Shown one piece after another: positions 19,035 through 27,524 of a stretch of DNA of 64,000 bases. Numbering within the stretch: the first letter of the stretch is position 1; each line of letters opens with the position of its first letter. Origin of the DNA: Aurantimonas sp036549475 (GTDB lineage Bacteria; Pseudomonadota; Alphaproteobacteria; Rhizobiales; Rhizobiaceae). The stretch lies in assembly GCF_036549475.1 (NCBI RefSeq), contig NZ_JAZHLI010000008.1, positions 1-64,000 on the forward strand. The letters are read 5' to 3'. The notes beneath the pieces are model-generated. The model was given only the letters and a program-made list of their open reading frames with translations. It was not told the origin of the DNA and did not search any database. The translations under genes and the position numbers were made by a program.

Positions 19035-20630
19035 TTACTCGGTGATGTCGACGCCGTCAAAGGTCATGTCGCCGAGCGGGCTCTGGACGAAGCCCGTCAC
19101 GTTGGAGCGCATCGGCACGTAGACCACCGAATGGGCGATCGTGGCCCAGGGAGCCTCGCGCTTGAAGACGACCTGCGCCTGCTCGTAGAGCTCGGCGCGC
19201 TCTTCCTGCGTCGGCTTGGACTTGGCTTCCTTCACGAGGGCGTCGAATTCCTCGTTGCACCACTGCGCACGGTTGGCGCCGCCGACGGCGTCGCAACCGA
19301 GCAGCACGGCGAGGAAGTTGTCCGGATCGCCATTGTCGCCGGTCCAGCCGAGCAGCACGGCGCCATCGCGGTTGGTCTGCGACGAACGCTCCAGATACTC
19401 GCCCCACTCATAGGAGACAATCTCGACATCGACGCCGATTGCGCCGAAATCCGCCTGCATCAATTCGGCCATGCGCCGGGCGTTCGGGTTGTATGGCCGC
19501 TGCACCGGCATCGCCCAGATCTTCATCGACAGGTCGGTGACACCGGCCTCCTCGAGTGCGGCCTTGGCTGCCTCGGGATCGTATGCGTCATCCTCCAGCG
19601 CGTCGTTGTAGGACCACATCGTCGGCGGGATCGGTGCCTTGGCGACTTCACCGGCACCCTGGTAGACCGCGTCGATGATCGCCTCCTTGTTGATCGCCAT
19701 GTTGAGCGCTCGGCGCACTTCCGGCCGATCGAACGGCTCCTGCTGGGTGTTGTAGGCGAAGTAGCCGACATTCAGGCCTTCCTGATCCAGCACGGTCAGG
19801 TCAGGGTTGTTCCGCAGGCTCTCGAGATCAGCAGGATTCGGGTAGGCCATGATGTGACACTCGCCGGCAAGCAGGCGCTGCTGGCGAACTGAAGCATCCG
19901 TGGTGATGGCGAAGACCAGATCGTCGATCGGCTGCACGCCGTCCCAGTAGTCGTCGAAGGATTCGTAGCGGATCACGGCATCGGCCTGATAGGCGACGAA
20001 CTCGAACGGTCCGGTGCCGATCGGGGCCTGGTTCAGCTGCGCCTGCTGGTTGTTCTCCGCGAGCTGGTCGGCATATTCCTTGGACAGAATCGAGGCAAAC
20101 GGCATCGCCAGATTGGCGATGAACGGCGCTTCCGGACGGGTCAGCGTGAAGCGGACCGTCAGGTCGTCGACCTTCTCGATCGACTCGACGAGTTCCGGCA
20201 TCGACATGGAGTTGTAGTACTCCCAGGACGCGCCGGCGACATACTGGTGATACGGGTTCTCGCTGTTACCCTGGCGCTCGAAGGAGAAGATCACGTCGTC
20301 GGCGTTCATGTCGCGCGTCGGCGTGAAGGTCTCGTTGGAATGCCACTTCACACCCGGCCGCAGCTTGAACGTGTACTGCAGGCCGTCTTCCGAGATTTCC
20401 CAGCTTTCGGCGAGGCCCGGTTCGGCCTCGGTGGTGCCCTTCTTGAACTCGGTCAGGCGATTGTAGATCGGGTGGCCGGACGCATCGAAGGTCGTGCCGG
20501 CGGTATAGAGCGCCGGGTCGAAGCCCTCGGGCGAGCCTTCCGAACAATAGACGAGCGTCTTGGCCGAAGCGGCCGAGCCGAGCGCGATGGTCAGCGCGGT
20601 CGCGGCCAGCAGCCGGGTTGCAATCTTCAT
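19035..20630 (-). CDS. dppA: Dipeptide ABC transporter substrate-binding protein (DppA-like)
   Basis: A 531-residue periplasmic binding protein of the SBP_bac_5 family, with a signal peptide ending SAASA-K. The mature start KTLVYCSEGSPEGFDPALYT and blocks such as RPGVKWHSNETFTPTRDMNADDVIF and DFEAIGVDVEIV-like segments fit DppA, which binds dipeptides and in some bacteria heme or aminolevulinate. The start at 20630 is set by the signal peptide and by GGAGA nine bases upstream; the frame is open a further 75 bases. First gene of the operon and probably the most expressed. Confidence 0.93.
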   Translation of the reverse strand: MKIATRLLAATALTIALGSAASAKTLVYCSEGSPEGFDPALYTAGTTFDASGHPIYNRLTEFKKGTTEAEPGLAESWEISEDGLQYTFKLRPGVKWHSNETFTPTRDMNADDVIFSFERQGNSENPYHQYVAGASWEYYNSMSMPELVESIEKVDDLTVRFTLTRPEAPFIANLAMPFASILSKEYADQLAENNQQAQLNQAPIGTGPFEFVAYQADAVIRYESFDDYWDGVQPIDDLVFAITTDASVRQQRLLAGECHIMAYPNPADLESLRNNPDLTVLDQEGLNVGYFAYNTQQEPFDRPEVRRALNMAINKEAIIDAVYQGAGEVAKAPIPPTMWSYNDALEDDAYDPEAAKAALEEAGVTDLSMKIWAMPVQRPYNPNARRMAELMQADFGAIGVDVEIVSYEWGEYLERSSQTNRDGAVLLGWTGDNGDPDNFLAVLLGCDAVGGANRAQWCNEEFDALVKEAKSKPTQEERAELYEQAQVVFKREAPWATIAHSVVYVPMRSNVTGFVQSPLGDMTFDGVDITE

Positions 20631-20726
20631 GGATGATATCTCCGAATAGCGATGCGGATCGAGAATCCGCGGAGGCCGGCATCCCACAAGGTTTGCAAAA
20701 ATCATGCAAGCGCAATTTTTGACCAG

Positions 20727-21893
20727 TTATTCAAACACGATCTCGGGCGCCTGCGACGCCGTGGCGCCCAGTTCGAGCTGCGCCAGAGCCCGGGCGGCGA
20801 TGTCCTTATAGATCGTCGCGTGTGGGCCGTCGGAGTCGCTGGCCACGACCGGCTGACCGCTGTCCGAACTCTCGCGAATCGCCATCTCGATCGGCACCTC
20901 GCCGAGGAACGGGACGCCCAGCCGTGCGGCCTCCTCGCGTGCGCCGCCGTGGCCGAAGATATCGTAGCGGTGCCCGGTATCGGGGGCGATGAAATAGCTC
21001 ATGTTCTCGACGATCCCGAGCACCGGCACCTCGACCTTCTGGAACATCGCCAGGCCCTTGCGCGCATCGATCAGCGCCAGATCCTGCGGCGTCGAGACGA
21101 TGACGGCGCCGGCCAGCGGCACGTTCTGCGCCATGGTCAGCTGCGCGTCTCCGGTGCCCGGCGGCATGTCCACCACCAGAATGTCGAGTTCGCCCCATTC
21201 GACCTCGCGCAACATCTGCGTCAGGGCGGACATTACCATCGGTCCGCGCCAGATCATCGGGGTCTCCTCGTCGACGAGGAACCCCATTGACATCGCCTTC
21301 AGGCCATAGGCTTCCAGCGGGATCATCGTGCGCCCGCCCGACGTGCGCGGCTTGCCCTTGAGGTTGAGAAGACGCGGGATGGAGGGCCCGTAGATGTCGG
21401 CGTCGAGAATGCCGACCTTCATGCCCACCGCCGCGAATCCGAGGGCCAGATTGACCGCCGTGGTCGACTTGCCGACGCCGCCCTTGCCCGACGCGACGGC
21501 GACGATCCGGGCGATGCCGGGAATACCGGGCTTCGGTGACGGCTTGCGCGGCGGAGCGGGCCCGGTGGCCGGCGCTTCGCCCTGTCGGATGGCCTCACCG
21601 GGGCGCCGCGCAGGCTCTGGCCGGGGCGGTGCTGATCCGGCGGGACGCTCTGCGGTCAGGGCAACGAGCGCATTCGAAATGCCCGCGATCCCGGCGACGG
21701 CAGCTTCGACGCTGCGGCAGAACGGTTCGAACCGCTCGGCCTCGGCGGCCGGCACCGACAGGGAGAAGAACGCCTTGCCGTCGGCGATGAAGATGTCGGA
21801 GACCATGGCGCGCGAGACGACGTCGCCCTTGCCGTCCGGCGCGTCCATCCCCTTGAGGATGGTCAGGATGTGCGTCTTCTGTGCTTCGCTCAC
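20727..21893 (-). CDS. mrp: Iron-sulfur cluster carrier protein Mrp/ApbC
   Basis: A 388-residue cytosolic P-loop ATPase that carries and inserts Fe-S clusters. It has an N-terminal MIP18/FeS-assembly domain (about residues 1-80), a Pro-rich linker (about 85-125), and an Mrp/NBP35 ATPase domain with the deviant Walker A ASGKGGVGKST, DADIYGPSIPRLL and DMPPGTGDAQLT. The usual C-terminal CxxC is not evident: MSYFIAPDTGHRYDIFG occupies the place where many Mrp proteins have MSYFxCPxCG, so the cluster site may be absent, as in some alphaproteobacteria. The GTG at 21893 is chosen because AAGGAG lies six bases upstream. dppA follows on the same strand 96 bases later. Confidence 0.92.
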   Translation of the reverse strand: MSEAQKTHILTILKGMDAPDGKGDVVSRAMVSDIFIADGKAFFSLSVPAAEAERFEPFCRSVEAAVAGIAGISNALVALTAERPAGSAPPRPEPARRPGEAIRQGEAPATGPAPPRKPSPKPGIPGIARIVAVASGKGGVGKSTTAVNLALGFAAVGMKVGILDADIYGPSIPRLLNLKGKPRTSGGRTMIPLEAYGLKAMSMGFLVDEETPMIWRGPMVMSALTQMLREVEWGELDILVVDMPPGTGDAQLTMAQNVPLAGAVIVSTPQDLALIDARKGLAMFQKVEVPVLGIVENMSYFIAPDTGHRYDIFGHGGAREEAARLGVPFLGEVPIEMAIRESSDSGQPVVASDSDGPHATIYKDIAARALAQLELGATASQAPEIVFE

Positions 21894-22124
21894 TCTCGAC
21901 TCCTTGAATGCTGTTTGCCCGCGGGCACGCGGCGCCCCTCGCGGGAACGTCTTGCCTGGCCATGCGTACGGCGCAGACGCGATGCGCCTGCCGGGCCATG
22001 CCATGCCAGTCGATGCGCAACCGCTGATATCGTGCGTCGAGCGGGATATCCAACCGGGTCCGGCGTATCCGGGTGGTCGCCGGAGCTGCGTGCGCTCCTC
22101 CAGCCGCCGCGCTATGCTGGCGGC

Positions 22125-22943
22125 ATGACCAGAGCAGATGATTCATCACTCGGCAGCATGACTTCACCGGAAGACACCGGAGAGGCCACGCAAACCGGCG
22201 TTGCCAGTGCGACGCAGATGCCGCTGCAGCCCGTCGATGACGCGGCCCGGCAACTGGCGCGTTCCCTCCTGCGCAGCGCGCGGGACGGCGCCCTGGCGGT
22301 TTCGCGTCCCGGCGACGGACATCCGGCTGCGAGCCTCGTATCCGTCGCCACGGATTTCGAAGGCCGACCGCTGCTCCTCGTCTCGGCGCTTGCCCTGCAT
22401 TCGGCAGCGCTCGACGCCGATCCGCGCTGTGCCCTGCTGGTCACGCGCGGCGGCAAGGGCGATCCCCTCGCCCATCCGCGCCTCACCCTGTTTGCGTCCG
22501 CCAGCGTCGTCCCGGCCGATCATCCCGAGCGCGAGACGCTGCGGGAGCGCTTCCTGGCGCGCCATTCGAAGGCAGCGCTGTATGCCGATTTCGCCGATTT
22601 CCGCCTGATCCGGCTGACTGCGGAATCCGCGTCGCTGAATGGCGGGTTCGCCCGCGCCTTCGCGCTGGATGCGGCCGATGTCGTGGACGCACCCGCGCCC
22701 GAACTGGCGCGCACTGCGATCAGGGCGCGCGATCATATGAACGACGATCATCGCGACGCAATCGATGCGCTGGCGGCAAACGCCGGTCTCGCCGGAACCG
22801 GCTGGCGCATTGCGACCATGGACCGGACGGGCTTCGAGATCGCGCGCGGCGATGTGCTGAAACGGATCGAGTTCGGTCTCGACGCTGCGGAGGCTGGCTA
22901 CCGTGATGCCTTCGTGTCGCTTGTCCGCGGACCAGCTGGCTGA
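22125..22943 (+). CDS. HugZ-like FMN-binding / heme-utilisation family protein
   Basis: A 272-residue protein with an N-terminal pyridoxamine-5-phosphate-oxidase-like split barrel (about residues 40-170; GALAVSRPGDGHPAASLVSV, LLVTRGGKGDPLAHPRLTLF) and a C-terminal DUF2470 domain (HMNDDHRDAIDALAA). This is the architecture of HugZ-type heme oxygenases and related flavin proteins in alphaproteobacteria. Heme-binding residues cannot be assigned by eye, so heme degradation is possible but unproved. Start ATG 22125; ATG 22158 is an alternative, and neither has a strong ribosome binding site. It is divergent from mrp. Confidence 0.75.
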   Translation: MTRADDSSLGSMTSPEDTGEATQTGVASATQMPLQPVDDAARQLARSLLRSARDGALAVSRPGDGHPAASLVSVATDFEGRPLLLVSALALHSAALDADPRCALLVTRGGKGDPLAHPRLTLFASASVVPADHPERETLRERFLARHSKAALYADFADFRLIRLTAESASLNGGFARAFALDAADVVDAPAPELARTAIRARDHMNDDHRDAIDALAANAGLAGTGWRIATMDRTGFEIARGDVLKRIEFGLDAAEAGYRDAFVSLVRGPAG

Positions 22944-22971
22944 GAACAGCGCCGGTGAAGCGCCATCTCCG

Positions 22972-23280
22972 TCAGAGCCCGTATTCGTCCGGACATGCTG
23001 CACGGAACCGCAAATTCGTGCCGCCGCGCACGTAGATGCATTGCCCGGTCGCGTTGGCGGCCTCGCCGATCACGCGATCGTCCGGTCCCGCGGTCGTCTC
23101 CGGCAGCCGGCCGACGCGATACGGCGCAACGTCCGCGCCTTCCAGCCCGAAAACTGCGCCAAAGGCCGGCGGCAAGCCAGTCCCGCCGCATCCCGAAAGA
23201 AGCAGAAGGCCAACCATCGCGGTGGCAATGCTGAACGGCCGACATGGCCGTCCACCCGACTGCCGCTTCATGCTCGTCAT
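22972..23280 (-). CDS. Small putative lipoprotein, unknown
   Basis: A 102-residue exported protein. The N-terminus has a basic stretch, a hydrophobic helix and the lipobox LLLLSGC, so the mature lipoprotein is only about 75 residues with a Gly-rich start (GGTGLPPAFGAVFGLEGADV) and two further cysteines near the end (GQCIYVRGG..., RAACPDEYG). No family recognised. The ATG at 23280 has GGAG ten bases upstream; 23271 is a second ATG. It is convergent with the HugZ-like gene. Confidence 0.6.
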   Translation of the reverse strand: MTSMKRQSGGRPCRPFSIATAMVGLLLLSGCGGTGLPPAFGAVFGLEGADVAPYRVGRLPETTAGPDDRVIGEAANATGQCIYVRGGTNLRFRAACPDEYGL

Positions 23281-23385
23281 GTCCACCCGTCTCCTCGCGC
23301 CTGAGGCGCATGCAAACGAAAACGGTCGCCGAGCGCAAGCTCGACGACCGTCGATCACATCAGCGGGTGCTGAGACCCGATGAAA

Positions 23386-23670
23386 TCAGTAGCCGGCCGG
23401 GCAACGGTAGACGTTGCCGTCGGAATAGCGGCAGTAACCCTCGCGCTCCCTGGAGCGGCCAACCACGTTACCGGCGATGGCGCCACCAGCGGCACCGATG
23501 GCGCCGCCAATCAGCGCGCCTTCGGCGTTACCGCTCACGCCCGCTCCGATCGCAGCGCCACCAAGGCCGCCGAGCGCCGCACCGCCAGCCGTGTAACGAT
23601 CTTCGGTCGTGCAGCCCGAAGCCGCCAGGGTCAGTGCGGCAACGGCCGCGATCGAAAGCTTCTTGAACAT
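23386..23670 (-). CDS. Glycine-zipper lipoprotein (YMGG/17-kDa-antigen-like)
   Basis: A 94-residue outer-membrane-type lipoprotein. Signal with lipobox LAASGC, then a glycine zipper (GGAALGGLGGAAIGAG and GALIGGAIGAAGGAIAGN) and a short Cys-containing tail (YCRYSDGNVYRCPAGY). Such proteins are common, abundant envelope lipoproteins of Rhizobiales. The ATG at 23670 follows GAGGTGGAAAC. An exact EcfG-type promoter lies 38 bases upstream of the start, so it is likely a general-stress-response gene. Confidence 0.8.
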   Translation of the reverse strand: MFKKLSIAAVAALTLAASGCTTEDRYTAGGAALGGLGGAAIGAGVSGNAEGALIGGAIGAAGGAIAGNVVGRSREREGYCRYSDGNVYRCPAGY

Positions 23671-23707
23671 GTTTCCACCTCTCACAAACACAAGCGTCCC
23701 ACTGCAA

Positions 23708-23732
23708 AACGCTTCACCGTCGGTTTGGTTCC
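23708..23732 (-). promoter_or_regulatory. EcfG-dependent promoter (GGAAC-N16-CGTT)
   Basis: Minus-strand GGAAC (23728-23732), a 16-base spacer and CGTT (23708-23711) match the known EcfG general-stress promoter consensus exactly. The -10 element is 38 bases from the ATG of the glycine-zipper lipoprotein. The same pattern precedes the next lipoprotein gene and phyR. Confidence 0.75.
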
Positions 23733-23797
23733 GCCGCGTCTTGCGTTAAGTTACGTGACGGACGCAAGAACGCTCACGACTGATGGCGCGCTTGCGA

Positions 23798-24088
23798 TCA
23801 GCGCGAAGCCACGATCTGGGGCTCGGCGTCGAAAGTGATCAGCAGCTGGCCGTCACGGCTGACAGCCCAGTCGATCGAGGCAGACTGCTCGAACACTTCC
23901 TCGTCGACAGCCTTGCACGCGCCGAAGACCTTGCGCTGGTCCGAACCGGTCAGCCGGATCTGCAGGGCCAGATCGCTCTGGCATTCGGCTACGGTTTCGT
24001 AAGCGGGGACGGGAACCGGAATTTCCTTGCAGACGGATGCATCGCCCGAACATCCGACCAGCAGCATGAAAGCAGCAACGTGTTCCAT
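23798..24088 (-). CDS. Small putative lipoprotein, unknown
   Basis: A 96-residue protein with a short signal and lipobox-like MLLVGCSGDAS. The mature part has two more cysteines (VCKEI, ECQSDLALQIRL and GACKAV) and ends with SIDWAVSRDGQLLITFDAEPQIV. No family recognised. The ATG at 24088 has AAGGAGAGG directly upstream. An exact EcfG promoter at 24112-24136 gives a leader of about 20 bases, so it is predicted to be stress-induced. Confidence 0.7.
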   Translation of the reverse strand: MEHVAAFMLLVGCSGDASVCKEIPVPVPAYETVAECQSDLALQIRLTGSDQRKVFGACKAVDEEVFEQSASIDWAVSRDGQLLITFDAEPQIVASR

Positions 24089-24111
24089 GGAACCTCTCCT
24101 TTTGTCCTCAT

Positions 24112-24136
24112 AACGGGCCATCGCGAGAGTGGTTCC
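24112..24136 (-). promoter_or_regulatory. EcfG-dependent promoter (GGAAC-N16-CGTT)
   Basis: Minus-strand GGAAC (24132-24136), 16-base spacer and CGTT (24112-24115): an exact match to the EcfG consensus, lying between the histidine kinase gene and the small lipoprotein gene it would drive. Confidence 0.75.
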
Positions 24137-24199
24137 GCCCTTGACAGGATCGGATGCTGTTTTTCGACGACTATTAGGGGCACAGGTCGCAAAACGACG

Positions 24200-25213
24200 C
24201 TACGTCACGTCGACCTTGCCGGTTTCCGCGCTTGTGACGTCGCGATCGCCGTTCGCGGTGACCTCGTACTGTGCCGCGGGAATGACGAGTGTGTAGCGGA
24301 TCCCGTCGGGCAGATATTCGAGCTTGGCCTCGCCGCCGACGGCGTTCGGCACGATGCGCTCGAGTGTCGATGTCCCAAAGCGCGGGTCGCGTTCCAGCCT
24401 GACCCGAGGGCCATTGCGCTCCTGCCAGACGAAGACCAGCACCTGCTCGTCCTCCTGCCAATCGAAATAGGCGCGGATCGAGACGAGTCCGCCGGGAACG
24501 GACAGCGATCCGTAGGAGGCGGCATTCACTGCGAGTTCGTGGAGGGCCAATCCGACATGCAGGGATGCGGTGGGCGACAGATAGACGTCGAGTGCATCGA
24601 CAGTTATCTGCTCCATCCCGTCCGGTGCATAACGTTCAACCTGCATCTGGACGAGGCTCATCAAATCCGCGCCGCGCCAGTCGGCATCGGTCACGATATC
24701 CTGGGACGATGCCAGCGACTGGATGCGCCCACGGAAGCGGACCAGGAATTCGGGTACGGTGACGGAATGGCGGGCGGTCTGGCTGGCCAGGCTCTGGATG
24801 ATCGCCAGAAGATTCTTCGAGCGGTGCGACAGCTCGCGCAGCAGCGTCTTGAGCGTGTCCTCCCGGCGCTTCTGCTCGGTGATTTCCACCGAGGTTCCGA
24901 TGAGGCCGCAGATCTTGCCGTTCTCGTCCTCGTCGACATCGATGCGAATGTCGTACCAGCGCACCAGACCCGCAGTCATGGTCGACAATTCGAACCGGGC
25001 CGGCTTGCCGGTGTCGATCACCTCCTGCTTCAGCGTTTCCGATCGTTCGGCCACGCTGGCCGGCAGGATGTCGTGATCGCCCATGCCATCGACCGCCGAC
25101 GCCAACCAGGACCCGCCCGCATTGTAGATCCACGCATAGCGCAGATTGCAGTCCTGAGCGAAGACGGAAACTTCCGTGTTCGCGAGCGCGCGCAAGACCT
25201 TGTTCGCTAACAT
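24200..25213 (-). CDS. PAS-domain HWE/HisKA_2-type sensor histidine kinase
   Basis: A soluble sensor kinase of about 337 residues with no membrane segment. An N-terminal PAS domain (about residues 5-115) ends in the coiled linker VEITEQKRREDTLKTLL. The phosphoacceptor box LRELSHRSKNLLAI has the conserved His near residue 130, and the ATPase part carries ALHELAVNAASYGSLS (N-box) and a Gly-containing lid. Kinases of this HWE/HisKA_2 group feed PhyR in the alphaproteobacterial general stress response, and phyR lies 258 bases upstream on the same strand. ATG 25213 is preferred; GTG 25231 is possible. Signal sensed by the PAS domain unknown. Confidence 0.88.
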   Translation of the reverse strand: MLANKVLRALANTEVSVFAQDCNLRYAWIYNAGGSWLASAVDGMGDHDILPASVAERSETLKQEVIDTGKPARFELSTMTAGLVRWYDIRIDVDEDENGKICGLIGTSVEITEQKRREDTLKTLLRELSHRSKNLLAIIQSLASQTARHSVTVPEFLVRFRGRIQSLASSQDIVTDADWRGADLMSLVQMQVERYAPDGMEQITVDALDVYLSPTASLHVGLALHELAVNAASYGSLSVPGGLVSIRAYFDWQEDEQVLVFVWQERNGPRVRLERDPRFGTSTLERIVPNAVGGEAKLEYLPDGIRYTLVIPAAQYEVTANGDRDVTSAETGKVDVT

Positions 25214-25389
25214 CGTATGCTCAATCGACACGATCGTAGCAGATGGACACTGCTACTATCCCGGACGGCGCATCGAAACACGAGGCGACCGTCCGTACTC
25301 AAATACATCCTGTCCCGCCCGGTCGGGCGACCATCCCCGGGATTGCGCGGTATTTGCCGCACCGGGGAAGCGACACGCGTCACCTCGAT

Positions 25390-25422
25390 GATGACGCAGC
25401 GCCTCCTGCGGGCGGCGTCATC
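25390..25422 (-). terminator. Hairpin after phyR
   Basis: Perfect 8-bp inverted repeat GATGACGC / GCGTCATC with a 17-base loop, between the phyR stop and the kinase start. No T-tract follows, so it may be a weak terminator or a stabilising stem separating phyR from the kinase gene. Confidence 0.35.
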
Positions 25423-25470
25423 CCTGCATCGGGACGACGTGCTGCACATCGGGGCCGCCGACCGGCCCGG

Positions 25471-26265
25471 TCAGGCCGCCGCCTTCTTGTCGGTCTCGAA
25501 GAACAGCGCCTGGCTGATCAGCGCCTTGACCATGTCGGGGTTGAACGGCTTGGTCACCAGGAAGGTCGGCTCGGGCCGTTCACCTGTCAGAAGCCGTTCC
25601 GGAAACGCGGTGATGAAAATCACCGGTACCGAGACCTTGTTCAGGATATCGTTGACCGCATCAATGCCCGAGCTGCCATCGGCGAGCTGGATATCGGCCA
25701 GCACCATGCCCGGCCGCTGCTTGTCGAACAGGGCGATCGCCTCCTTGTGGGTCCGGGCAATACCCGTCACCGCATGGCCGAGGCTTTCCACCATCTGCTC
25801 GATGTCCATCGCGATCAGCGGCTCGTCCTCGATGATCATGATCTCGGTCGAGACCTGACGGCCGATATCGGTGCTCGCCTGATCGATCAACTCGGAGAAC
25901 CGCGTCTCGTCGATGCTGAGGATCGAGGCGGCTTCCTCGGAAGTGAAGCCCTCCACCGCGACCAGCAGGAATGCCTGACGCGGCAGCGGCGAGATGGCTT
26001 TCAGATTGTGCGAAGCCTTCTCTTCCCATGCAGAGGTCGGCGCATCCTCACGGATGTTCACCTCGACCGACTGCCAGAGCGACGAGAAGAGCTTGTAGAG
26101 AGAGATCCGCGGAGTCTGCTCGTCCGAGAACAGGCTTGGATCGGCAATCAGCGTTTCCAGCACCGCAGCCACGTAAGCATCGCCACTTGCCTGCGAGCCG
26201 CTTAGAGCCCGGGAATAGCGCCGTAGATACGGGATATGCGGCGCTATGCGGGATGACATCGACAT
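25471..26265 (-). CDS. phyR: General stress response anti-anti-sigma factor PhyR
   Basis: A 264-residue response regulator with reversed architecture: an N-terminal sigma-factor-like domain (about residues 1-135; RQAFLLVAVEGFTSEEAASIL is the sigma4-like part) and a C-terminal receiver (about 140-264). The receiver has EDE at 146-148, the phosphoacceptor Asp191 (LADIQLADG), FITAFPERLLTGE and VTKPF with the conserved Lys. When phosphorylated, PhyR binds NepR and frees EcfG. The ATG at 26265 follows GAGGGG; ATG 26259 is the alternative. It is divergent from nepR-ecfG and has an exact EcfG promoter, giving positive feedback. Confidence 0.96.
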   Translation of the reverse strand: MSMSSRIAPHIPYLRRYSRALSGSQASGDAYVAAVLETLIADPSLFSDEQTPRISLYKLFSSLWQSVEVNIREDAPTSAWEEKASHNLKAISPLPRQAFLLVAVEGFTSEEAASILSIDETRFSELIDQASTDIGRQVSTEIMIIEDEPLIAMDIEQMVESLGHAVTGIARTHKEAIALFDKQRPGMVLADIQLADGSSGIDAVNDILNKVSVPVIFITAFPERLLTGERPEPTFLVTKPFNPDMVKALISQALFFETDKKAAA

Positions 26266-26619
26266 ATAAAAACCCCTCGAATCGATCGAGACAAACTCGT
26301 TCACAATGCGGTCGGAAACGTCTCCAGCGAAATAAAGTTCCGAGCATGGGGAACTTCCGACGCCTCCGTGCCCTTTCAGATGGGATGTGGAAGTCGGAAG
26401 AAAACCTCGGCGCTTGAATTCCATGGCGAAATCGCTGTGGAACTTGAGGCGCCGAAATGTGCGTCTATATTCCGGCCTCGACTGGAAGCAATGCGAGCGA
26501 TAAATGCCTACGATGCCGAAAGCCAGCTGTCACGACCTGAAAAGTGCGCGCCGCTCCGGGACTGCCGCAACCGTGCTTCGAGACGCGTGATGGATGATCG
26601 CAAGAGCAAGGACGAGAGC
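26266..26619. other. phyR/nepR divergent intergenic region
   Basis: A non-coding stretch of about 350 bases between the divergent phyR and nepR genes. It holds the exact EcfG promoter for phyR (26317-26341). On the plus strand only a degenerate candidate is seen for nepR-ecfG: GGAAC (26439-26443), an 18-base spacer and CGTC (26462-26465). No other gene or repeat was found. Confidence 0.6.
26317..26341 (-). promoter_or_regulatory. EcfG-dependent promoter of phyR (GGAAC-N16-CGTT)
   Basis: Minus-strand GGAAC (26337-26341), a 16-base spacer and CGTT (26317-26320), about 50 bases upstream of the phyR ATG. It matches the EcfG consensus exactly and is the usual feedback promoter of such loci. Confidence 0.8.
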
Positions 26620-26802
26620 ATGCAGACTTCTCAGACACAGCGGTCCGAACGCTCCTCCGACAACGGTGTCCAGTCGGCGATCGGCAAGCGTCTGAAGGCC
26701 TATTACGACGATGTGGCGAGCGAGCCCGTGCCAGATCGCTTCCTGTCGCTGCTTGATGCGCTGGACGCGGCCGAATCGTCGTCCAAGGCCGGCAGCAAGT
26801 AG
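26620..26802 (+). CDS. nepR: Anti-sigma factor NepR
   Basis: A 60-residue protein with the NepR core IGKRLKAYYDDVASEPVPDRFLSLLDAL (quoted in parts: IGKRLKAYYDDV, then SEPVPDRFLSLL). It binds and inhibits the sigma factor EcfG until phosphorylated PhyR takes it away. The N-terminus is Ser/Gln-rich and disordered. ATG 26620 has AAGGA eight bases upstream; ATG 26590 would add ten residues. It lies six bases before ecfG, the standard nepR-ecfG operon. Confidence 0.94.
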   Translation: MQTSQTQRSERSSDNGVQSAIGKRLKAYYDDVASEPVPDRFLSLLDALDAAESSSKAGSK

Positions 26803-26808
26803 GCTCCC

Positions 26809-27360
26809 ATGACAGAACAGACGGATTTCCGTAGCGATCTGATCGCCATCATCCCGAATCTCCGCGCTTTCGCCGCGTCGCTCGCCGGGTCCTTCGACCG
26901 CGCCGATGATCTGGTTCAGGAGACGCTGGTCAAGGCGTGGGACAAGCAGCACACATTCCAGCCCGGCACGAACCTCAAGGCGTGGCTGTTCACGATCCTG
27001 CGCAACGAGTTCTATACGCAGATGCGCAAGAAGGGCCGCGAAGTGCAGGACGTGGATGGTATCCATGCCATGCAGCTGGCCGGACATCCCGAGCAGCACG
27101 GGCACCTTGACCTACAGGATTTCCGCAAGGCGCTGGACATGCTGCCGGACGACCAGCGTGAAGCGCTGATCCTCATCGGCGCCTCGGGCTTTTCCTACGA
27201 GGAAGCTGCCGAAATCTGCAAATGCGCCGTCGGCACCATCAAGAGCCGCGTCTCACGGGCCCGTACGCGCATCGGCGAACTCCTCGGCATCGAGGGCGAT
27301 GGCGAATACGGTCCGGACTCGATCTCTTCCCAGATCATCGGCGTCGCGCCGGCGGCCTGA
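26809..27360 (+). CDS. ecfG: General stress response sigma factor EcfG
   Basis: A 183-residue ECF sigma factor. Region 2 includes FDRADDLVQETLVKAWDKQHTF and LKAWLFTILRNEFYT; region 4 includes LPDDQREALILIGASGFSYEEAAE and GTIKSRVSRAR. This is the EcfG (ECF15) group, which directs transcription from GGAAC-N16/17-CGTT promoters in Alphaproteobacteria. Released from NepR by PhyR-P, it should activate the promoters listed here at phyR and the two lipoprotein genes. Confidence 0.96.
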   Translation: MTEQTDFRSDLIAIIPNLRAFAASLAGSFDRADDLVQETLVKAWDKQHTFQPGTNLKAWLFTILRNEFYTQMRKKGREVQDVDGIHAMQLAGHPEQHGHLDLQDFRKALDMLPDDQREALILIGASGFSYEEAAEICKCAVGTIKSRVSRARTRIGELLGIEGDGEYGPDSISSQIIGVAPAA

Positions 27361-27421
27361 TCGCCGGCACCATGTCCACGCGCAGCCTCGCGGCAGTGTG
27401 CGAAAACCCCGGCGGCGCGAG

Positions 27422-27446
27422 GGAACCTCGAAGCCGCAAATTAGTT
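27422..27446 (+). promoter_or_regulatory. Near-consensus EcfG promoter
   Basis: GGAAC (27422-27426), 16-base spacer, AGTT (27443-27446): one mismatch to the EcfG consensus. It lies 78 bases before the ElaB/YqjD-like gene and would drive that gene and the holin-like gene behind it. Confidence 0.5.
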
Positions 27447-27524
27447 TCAGTCAGAACCGGATCGGCCGTTTCCACTGGAAGCGCGCATCACCGGCCGGTC
27501 AGTTTCATTCGAATGAGGTCCAGC

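Noticed and set aside
21950..21975. EcfG-like GGAAC-N16-CGTA upstream of the HugZ-like gene
   Set aside because: One mismatch and about 150 bases from the start; no supporting stress context.
26439..26465. EcfG promoter for nepR-ecfG
   Set aside because: GGAAC is followed by CGTC only after 18 bases, outside the known spacing; kept only as a weak note.
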